Origin: Parelaphostrongylus tenuis
Taxonomy: Eukaryota; Nematoda; Chromadorea; Rhabditida; Metastrongylidae
Direction: 5' to 3'
DNA length: 64,000 bases
NCBI GenBank assembly: GCA_019055375.1
Contig: JAHQIW010000362.1
Span: forward strand, 62,001 to 126,000
The translations under genes were made by a program, and so were the position numbers. The notes below the pieces were generated by a model. It made no database searches, was not told the DNA's origin, and worked only from the letters and a program-made list of their open reading frames with translations. The stretch's first letter is position 1, and each line of letters begins with the position of its first letter. Below, in pieces: positions 56,693-64,000 of the stretch.

Positions 56693-58324
56693 CTGTAAGT
56701 TGCTTGTAAAAATGTTTCTGCAACATTGCTCTATCCCTTAACTTAGCACATGAAACGAATCCACCATAGTAAAATTTTAGCTTAGTTGCTTGATCTTTCC
56801 ATAAGATAAGATAGTCGCGATGGTACACTAATTGAGCCCTCGCATAACCAGCAAAAGTATGGTATAAAACCAAAAAGTGGTGGAAATATTTCACTCATAA
56901 ACATACCAAGGAATTATTCCCTTTGCAAAGAACTTCTCGTCTGTCATTATTCACAAAAATCCACTTTTCCTCTCCTTCACTGTCCTTTTGAAGCATGTGA
57001 CAAAATGGATCTACAACGTGCCATTTTGGGTGAGGATGATAAAGAATTTTACAAAAGATCTGCGGATGGAGAAATTAGGAGAGAAATGCGCTATTCGTGA
57101 TTAACAATTGTTTCAAAAAAAAAAACTACTAAGAGATTTAGTGCCCTTTGATTCACTAGCACTAGGATGTTCGCAAGAGTAATAACTTGGATACTTAGAT
57201 ACTTGGACGGTGTGCCTTCGCGATTGTGTAGGCCTCATTACTTGAAAATGTACTGAATTAGTTGTTTTATTTCCGGAGTTCCAAGGTAAGTCATCCGAAA
57301 CTCCTCAGGTCGTGACCACATTAGAGCGCTCGCCGGCCCTTGTGGATTGAAGGAAGACTACTGCACATCGACTATAGCTACCAGGGCAGCGGTCATTGGT
57401 GGTACGATTGTATCCTAATTGAACTTTCCGAATGGAAACGTGGGGCTCCTTCTCAGCCTGAGTGACCCTGCGTGGGGACGGGGAAGGGAAGGAAGGGGTT
57501 GGACTACCGCTGCATTTCGAAGTCTGATACTCAGGAATGCTTTCCAGTCCCGATTATGTAAGACATCCAAGTGGAAAGTAGTATTTTAGATGGAATTTAG
57601 TTAGTGTTATATAGGAGGAGGGTGACCCAAGCGGCAAAAAAGAAACACGAAGAAAGATTCTCAAGATCGGCTTTCTAACCGCAAAATCATCGCTTTCAAA
57701 GTGCCTCAAATTGATAGTTATTTTTCACATGTTCCCACATCACCTTTTTCTGTTTCCTGCACTTCCGCATTTGATTCACCTCGCAATCGCTACCCACCAT
57801 GGTCTTCTAGCTAGGACGCATGGAAAGGAGCTTTTTCTTACTCATGGATCCACTTATCTGGTGAACGAATCGAATACCTTTGAGTACTAATATTATAGCA
57901 CTGTAGAAAGAACAAACGTGAATTGATAGAAGTGGTTAGTTTTCAGCAAGTTTGTAATCATTTTCTCTGCGAAAAAATAATTTCGTACTACTTGTAATAA
58001 ATAGCATAGCTACCACTGCATTGTAGACCTTTTACTTAGTGATGAACAATTAGCTAATCACAATGGTAAATTGAAATAATCTTTCAAACAGACCGTAAAC
58101 GAATTCGACACTTGTATACATTCTGGAAAACTTATGGAAGAGTTCCAAATTGGAGTAGAATAGTTTGTGATTGCCAATCGCAGGCGGTCTTAGCGATAAG
58201 ATAACTTTTGCCTGAAAATGCATCTATCAAACAATACACTGAAGCGCAACAAAGCTGAAAATTTGGCAGAACTATCTGAACCTTTCAACTTTCTCTGCTT
58301 GTAAACACTGTTATAATGTTATAA
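56693..58324. other. No confident gene
   Basis: The 83-codon minus frame at 56643-56894 is protein-like (HHFLVLYHTFAGYARAQLVY) but is not recognised and overlaps the exon candidate below it. A G-rich patch lies at 57470-57510. Nothing else was recognised. Confidence 0.3.
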
Positions 58325-58470
58325 ATACACATATTAAGGTACTGATTGGTGTGCAAATCATTCAATACCTCGTTGGAGTTGAACCTGCCTTTTACCTAAC
58401 TAGGAGCAGGTGCTACCATTACACCCACCAAGGCCACAGCTTTGCCACCTCTTTTACTAGATATCCTACC
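58325..58470 (-). mobile_element. T2 element, copy 3, decayed
   Basis: Minus strand: GGCAAAGCTGTGGCCTTGGT, GGGTGTAATGGTAGCACCTG, AGGCAGGTTCAACTCC, then TTTGCACACCAATCAGTACC. The order of tRNA-like A and B boxes and the right flank matches the 38.1- and 50.6-kb copies. Neither outer TIR is preserved well enough to pair. Confidence 0.5.
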
Positions 58471-58984
58471 TTAAGTGCCATTTATTCGTTAATTTCTTTA
58501 AATGGGAGAAACACGGGTCCAACTCTCACCTGAGATCTAACTCTCTTGCATGTCACTCAACACTCTCAAGTTTTGCAGAACCTGTTGGAATTCTACGAAT
58601 GCGGACAACATGCCCACCTTCAATTTTTGGACAAGATTCACCGTTGGAAGAAATTTAAAGCAATTTATGTCATCACTCTCAGTCAATTTATGTCATCATT
58701 CATCATGTCTCATTCTCATTCTTCATCATTCTCATTCTATGATTCTCAGAGTTATCTCTGACGATGATGAAAATTATTGGATGAGTCGTGGATGCTCAGC
58801 TCTAGCAAAAATGTGGTAGAATTACTAAAATCTCCCTCGAGCCCAAGCAGCATGATAATAAAGTTATGAAAAGAACAGGTCAACAGCTTGAGAGATCCGC
58901 TCTGAACAGGTTTCAGTACGACGAATGAAAAATATCTTATAAGCTGTTCATTTTCTTGATCAAAACTTGCGCAAGGTTCATCCC
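58471..58984. other. No supported gene; CATT-type simple repeat
   Basis: An imperfect CATTCTCATTCTTCATC array lies at about 58685-58745. The serine/histidine-rich frames over it are artefacts. Confidence 0.5.
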
Positions 58985-59690
58985 TGCTCTCAGAACCAAA
59001 GGCTAACGTCACGCCTTTCGCCTAAATCAGAGCCTAGACGTACCGATAAATCATACCATATTTAATTCTCTATAATACATCAAAAGTTTATCTACTGAAA
59101 ACCTTATGCAAAATCTATTCAAAACTTTATCTATAATGTGAGAACCTTCCGCTATGCTACGCATATGGGAGAAATCACCGATGTGTTTTCACAGATCTCT
59201 TGTAAAATATGTGGTGCATATATACATAGGTGAAACGTAAAAGCAATACATAAGCTAAACGGAAAGATCAGTTTGTGTTAGCATGGAACAATTATATAGA
59301 ATGTCAAATAGTGGGGCAAGTACTCCTATAGGTGTGCAGCACTAGGACAATAATCAGAGCGATGAGGAGTTTGACGCGGTAGTAAGATTCCTGACAAGAA
59401 TAGAAAGCGTCGGCGCCAAGAATCCAAGAGTGAATAAAAGGGGAGAGTGTTCGAACATAACTAGTGGATGGCACATTATGCTCGAATCCAATTTTTAGCT
59501 TGAGTAAGGTTCATTTTTAACAGTGTGTTATAACGCATCGGTGACATATTGCAAATAAATATCCTAGTAAAAGATTCATTATTTTATATGAAATATTTAC
59601 CGATTAACTAGATATGGGATAATATAGAATGTCTACTCTGAAGGAAACGATTTCGCTGAAACGCTGATCATCGGTTTTGAGAGAGAAATT
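58985..59690. mobile_element. PLE remnant P4, inverted tails with GIY-YIG relic
   Basis: Left, minus strand (58985-59065): AAATATGGTATGATTTAT, CGGTACGTCTAGGCTCTGAT, nearly the same as the tail at 54.86-54.89 kb. Right, plus strand: AGATCTCTTGTAAAATATGT and TACATAGGTGAAAC at about 59190-59230 encode the relic of the YLISCK---YIGET endonuclease segment. The tail at 59610-59680 (CTACTCTGAAGGAAACGATT, TCGCTGAAACGCTGATC) closes it. Both tails face outward. Confidence 0.65.
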
Positions 59691-59823
59691 AACGTTTAGT
59701 TACTATTAGGTGTACAAATATCACTCCACCGTTTTTCTCGTGGTAATAATAGTTTAAAAAATGAGCAACTTTTTTCCTTGTTCGAAAGCATTAAAAGCTC
59801 TAAATTAATCACATGCGTTTTCA
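59691..59823. other. No feature
   Basis: Short AT-rich gap between the PLE tail and a mariner TIR. Confidence 0.4.
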
Positions 59824-60468
59824 TACACAAAGTATTTTATATGATGGCTTTTGCAGGACTTCGAAGATGACGACTTTTGCATTAGAAAAACTCCATTTTT
59901 TTAAATTTGTTAATTTGAAGCCTGAATCTGGCAATTTCAAGAGGTGATGTAACGGTGCAATGTCGGGAGAGTAGGGCGTGTGAAATAAAACCTATTTAAT
60001 CCACCAAACTCAACTCTTTCGTAACATTTTCGATCGGTTTTGCAACATGAGGTGGAGCGTCATCATGCAGCAAATTACAAAGTATGCATAATTAATGAAG
60101 CTTAGGCGACGACACGGTTTCAGAAAGGACGGCTAAGAAATGAATCGCGAAGATCAAAGCTGGAGAGAGCAGTCTGTGAAGGAATCTGGAGGATCAGTCG
60201 TTCTCGGGCCGTCCACAGAATGCCCACTAATCAAGCGTGCCGCACGAATGTTTCCACGATAGCTCAATCTTGATGCAAATTCAGGCAAATTATACACCAA
60301 AATGTTCGCAAGAAAATGTGCGATCGAACAATACCAGAGACTAGTAATTCACAATTACTTCTGGTCAACAAATCTGCAAAGTAAAATTCCTTCAAATGGT
60401 ATTTTTCAGTTACAAGAGTCGTCATCTTCAAAGTCTTGTAAAAATCGTCGTATATAATATTTTGTATA
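59824..60468 (-). mobile_element. Mariner-like element remnant with both TIRs
   Basis: The ends are imperfect inverted complements over at least 55 bp, about 75% identical over the first 40 (outer TACACAAAGTA against TATACAAAATA, then GACTTCGAAGATGACGAC against GACTTTGAAGATGACGAC). On the minus strand at about 60008-60070 NLLHDDAPPHVAKPIENV matches the mariner LLHDNARPHVA catalytic block. YSPDIAP-like codons follow in another frame. The rest of the transposase is missing, giving about 645 bp in total. The TIR sequence differs from both other mariner types in the window, so this is a third lineage. Confidence 0.75.
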
Positions 60469-60761
60469 CCACACATGTAGATAAATAGCGTTTTTAACGC
60501 ACTTTCAAACAAAGAAAAGTGTTTACATATTCTTATTTTTACTATAATTACAGAAAAAAAACAGTTGAACGGCTGAGTCATACTTGTGCACCTAATATTA
60601 GTGTGACAACAACACAAACTTACGGTTTTGCGAATGGTAACTGTACTGAGTGGCTCATTCTTGTACGTGCTCACTGTTTGATCGTCTATTCCCAAAAACT
60701 GAACACAGCTGGAATAACGTTATCTCGCCTATAACGGATTAAATGAAGAATCGAAGAATGA
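60469..60761. other. No supported gene
   Basis: No recognised content between the mariner end and the family C element. Confidence 0.4.
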
Positions 60762-61731
60762 TTCTTCCTGATTACGAGGGAACAAATGAAGAACCGATCT
60801 CACTCGCTAGAGATGAACTCTTCATAGGAGTGTTAGTAACCATTCGAAAGCTGTGATTTCAGGCTACAATCCTACATCGTCGGTTTTCAAAACACCCTTT
60901 TATAACGATGTAGCATCCAAGAAAAAATTTATGTTTCATAGCCACCGTGCGCCTTCATTTTTATACGCACATAATTGACTGGAAGCACGGTGAGCATATC
61001 AGCGTGTAGAGAATTTTCCGTATTATCAGAGTCATACGTTTTTATCTGAAGTTTCTGTCGATGCGATAAAGAAACTTCCCCGATCGAATAACAATATTTC
61101 AGACGCAATCGATCGCCCCGTCCCCCCGATCCCATAGACTGACCGATAAATAAGATCGCCGAAAATGTAAAACATGCTTGATTTTCCTTGTGAAATGGTA
61201 GTTACAGAAAATGAGCACAGCGTTGGAATCATTGGAACTTACGACATTAAATGATTATCAATAGTCTAAAGAAAGAGAGGCCTCCGGCGAGGTGTAAAAC
61301 ACAAACTTTTATATGATTCTTGATTTTCTTCTTTGAGCAGAACACGAGGTGTTACATTCAACTTTATTCGATAGCTGACGTTTCTTTTATTTACAAACTT
61401 TTATTTCTCCTATAGCGCTAACAGAAGAGCTTTTCTAAAAAGCAAACATATTTTTGAGTTCCTCGAAACCTGTGCTATCGAATGAATACTAGCACTCCAA
61501 AAAAGGAGTTTTGTCCAGCGAAATATAAGCGAGAGAGGAAAAAAAACACGTCGCCTTGTAAAACGTAATTTTATTTTGGGTTTCGCAGCATTAGAAAAAA
61601 GTTTTGAAAAACCGACCACATGGCGCTGTAGCCAGCGATCCAAGCTTTAATGATTGCTAAGTCTTTTATGACAAATTCCTGTCTAGCAAATGAGATCCAT
61701 TTTTCATTTGTCCTCACCTAATCAGAAAGAA
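60762..61731. mobile_element. Family C non-autonomous TIR element, copy 2
   Basis: Positions 60762-60883 and 61612-61731 are inverted complements of about 120 bp with moderate identity (outer TTCTT(C/T)CTGATTA, then ACAAATGAA, and inner CATT(C/A)(G/A)AAGCT, GGCTACA). The interior aligns with the 3.0-kb copy. After removing a nested 80-bp insertion the two copies are almost the same length. It has no coding capacity. Confidence 0.8.
61313..61392 (-). mobile_element. PLE 3' tail nested in family C element, with 12-bp target duplication
   Basis: The 80-bp insert reads, on the minus strand, GAAACGTCAGC then AATAAAGTTGAATGTAACAC and CTCGTGTTCTGC, the same order as the P1 tail at 33.24-33.30 kb. 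ACAAACTTTTAT occurs immediately on both sides (61301-61312 and 61393-61404) and only once in the equivalent place expected from the related copy. This is a clean 5'-truncated insertion. Confidence 0.75.
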
Positions 61732-62895
61732 CCTTTTTTAAAAATGCACACATTTTACTTTGCGATTTTGTGTACATGTTGGCTTTTTGCTTTAATCTCC
61801 CAACTTGACCCACCTTCTTGAATAATAATCTGTAAGAAATCGACATTTCGTGATTAGTTTTTCTCTCCCAATTCGGGCTTCGCCGTTATGGGGCGAAAAG
61901 TACTTGCCCTAATTGATAGTCATTCATGATTTCTAGTGGGGCAGATTTACTCACGGTTGCACGTTCGTTTGGGAACGAACAGTGCTTGTATGATCCAACA
62001 ACATTAAAAGTCCCCACTCTAACTAGAATGTAGGGAAACAATATGAATTGTGCCAGAGGTGAAGAAATAGCTGCCTCAAAATCCTTTTATGTAAAGAGCC
62101 GTTTGATAAGATGGTGATGTGTCCATTCAATTTCTAGTTTGGTTTTGTATTCAAACGGGTAACCCATCCTGCAACAATTGGTACTATGTTAGTTGGAAAA
62201 TAGTGAAGCAGTATTCTATGAAAGCATCAAGAATCATTCAACTTCATCGCAAAGGTATTTTGTTCTATTCATGAGTCTACACGAGACTGCATGCAACTTT
62301 TATTCGGCTCAGTAGTGGTAATTGAGGAAGTGGACTTGGATAATCCCTACTCGAAATAAGCAGAATAAGTTGCGTTATTTCCACGTGCGTCAAGAAGACC
62401 AATACTTTGGTGACAAAGTCTATCTCTAAGCGGTTTCAAACTATCAGTGCAGTGCTTTTTGTTTGCATCATATGAGCGGCAAGTGAGAATACTGGCGTCA
62501 GCTAGCACTTTGACATGATAGCGAGATTATTGACAAATAAAAAACGTGGTTTACAACTGAGATATCTTTTCATCAAACATGATGAATACGTTTTATAGTT
62601 CTGAATCAGTTACTAGTCATCTATCTTTAATGTCACTAAGGTGACACTTTTCGCGGATGAAGAACATTTGAGAATCACAATGAGACCGCTAATTTGGCAC
62701 TGCGTAATCTGACTGATTAGTTGAACATGATAACGTTGAGTTGATATGATATGTCTATACAATATACTGAGCAAAGAACTAATTCTATGCGAATTTTTTT
62801 ATAAGTCAAAGCACGAAAAGAAGTAAAGCGAAAGTATGAATGGGCAAATCGACGTCGCAGCTTGTGCTTGTATGAAGTTATGCTGTTAGCCAGTA
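61732..62895. other. No supported gene
   Basis: AT-rich DNA, no recognised exon or element. Confidence 0.4.
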
Positions 62896-63110
62896 TGGGC
62901 ACCGTGGCAAATAGTTGTGATGCTCGTCACGGCTCGTGTGGAGCCGAGCTCCACCGCCTAACTCTCTCTGGCAGTCAGCGACAGCGCCCTGTGGAACACC
63001 ACACCCAAGCTATCCTCGAGACTTCAAGGAGACTTGCTCAACCAGTATTCTACGATGCTCAAGAAGAAGACGAAAAACGAATTGAATGTTAGAAGTAGTG
63101 AGATCTGCAC
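62896..63110 (+). repeat. T4 SINE-like element, copy 3
   Basis: GGGCACCGTGGCAAATAGTT and GATGCTCGTCACGGCTCGTG head, then TCTCTGGCAGTCAGCGACAG, CTATCCTCGAGACTTCAAGG and CTCAAGAAGAAGACGAAAAA, ending AATTGAATGTTAGAAGTA. It is closest to the 26.8-kb copy in its head and to the 41.7-kb copy in its tail. Confidence 0.75.
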
Positions 63111-63119
63111 AGTCAAAAA

Positions 63120-64000
63120 ATCACTAGGGAAAGGGATCAATACAGTGTCTGAGTGTCAGCCATTATGATCTAAGATCAGGTCCAGAAATAACGCGTTGTA
63201 ACATGATATTGATAACAGAAGAGCTATACGAACCCGTTTCTTTCACATTATTAGTACCGGACCTCAAAATCCTTACTGAAGAAAAATTATCCAGTATTCT
63301 CGTTTTAAAGATCGAACAGCTACACGAAGTGTGAAAAAGGGAGCAGCTTCAGGACAGATGAAATTACATCCAAATTTCCCAAAACTGGAAGCCACAATCT
63401 ATATGCACTTTCCGCAACTTATGTGACACCTTGACATCAGAAGTAGGAGGTTCCACATCAGTTGGGGACGCCTCACGCAATTATCCTGCTCATCGACCGT
63501 GACCGAAGGGATCGCCAAACTATAAACCGGTATGCCTGTTGAGTGAGTGTACTCTACTTACTATTCACGAATATTATGCTTCTGCTCATAACAAGGACTC
63601 TGAACAAGGTGCAACCAGTTGTGCGAACAGGAACTCGACAAGAATTTCGCTGTACGTACCACATTGAAGTCTAACTGGTAATATAGCGATCTTATTGGAA
63701 TGCCACCAGCACATAGTCCTCATTTTTGTGAACTATGAAATGGTGCTTTATGGTGCTGAAAAAATAGAATCTCCTTCAGCGTTCATCGACTAAGGCGTGG
63801 TGCTTATCTTCGTCAGAATTCAAAGAGATTGCTATCGGAAATGTGTTACAAAAATGTAGCTTTATACTTAACCTTTCTTCATTGTCATTTGAAAAAAGGC
63901 ATAACAGGTGAGCCATGTCGTCAAAATTGCTCAGTGCGCTCTGCAGTGGATAATAAATCTATTCAAGCAAGAAAGCCATACCTACTGATGGATAATTCCT
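63120..64000 (+). pseudogene. RTE-clade LINE fragment running off the window
   Basis: Reverse transcriptase relics in order: SNYKPVCLLS-like codons at about 63512-63550 (usual NYRPVCLLSVLYK), LLLITRTLNKVQPVVRTGTR with QEFRCTYHIEV (63574-63670; usual LDEAQPVEQAGFR), HIVLIFVNYEMVL (63710-63747; usual LVLTFVDYEKAFD), FVRIQRDCYRKCVTKM (about 63808-63857) and CALQWIINLF (about 63939-63969). Frames change between blocks, and the FADD box would lie beyond the window end. This copy keeps RT fingers and motif A, which are missing from the copies at 19.5 and 49.0 kb. Confidence 0.85.

Overview
The window looks like nuclear DNA from a nematode, most likely a hookworm-type strongylid. It is AT-rich, has no operon-like gene packing, and carries RTE-clade LINE, mariner and Penelope-like (PLE) sequence. 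The RTE reverse transcriptase (motifs such as LRFADDIVLI and YVYLGREINM) resembles hookworm RTE proteins as I remember them. The species is inference; the repeat classes are read directly from the sequence.

Layout. Almost everything recognisable is a decayed mobile element. There are four RTE remnants, all on the plus strand (4.6-6.0, 19.5-20.4, 49.0-49.9 and 63.1-64.0 kb). Seven mariner remnants lie at 8.3-9.0, 13.1-13.7, 15.9-16.5, 39.1-39.7, 40.8-41.7, 50.8-51.0 and 59.8-60.5 kb; three of these retain matching terminal inverted repeats (TIRs) around deleted interiors. PLE copies lie at 21.9-23.1, 24.4-24.8, 30.5-30.9, 33.2-36.6, 53.6-55.0 and 59.0-59.7 kb, with solo tails elsewhere. A non-autonomous family with about 120-bp TIRs ('family C') occurs at 3.0-3.9, 25.5-26.6 and 60.8-61.7 kb. 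Four families carry tRNA-like sequence: T1 and T2 sit inside inverted repeats, T3 and T4 are SINE-like.

Host coding sequence is sparse. The best candidate is a minus-strand three-exon gene end at 55.90-56.36 kb with short introns, usable splice sites, consistent phases and a stop codon. Exons at 48.69-48.77 kb and 56.62-56.69 kb encode a similar short motif, so a small paralogous cluster may lie at 48-57 kb, broken by an RTE and other insertions. I do not recognise the protein family.

Most unusual points: (i) two pairs of oppositely oriented type I hammerhead-ribozyme-like folds at 15.8-16.05 and 46.18-46.45 kb, one keeping the whole conserved core and one having a 9-bp perfect stem I but a mutated core; (ii) PLE remnants recurring as head-to-head pairs with both 3' tails outward; (iii) a 189-bp element with perfect 23-bp TIRs enclosing a foldable tRNA-like sequence; (iv) an 80-bp PLE tail inside a family C element, flanked by a perfect 12-bp target duplication. 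No CRISPR array, rRNA gene or clearly functional tRNA gene was seen.
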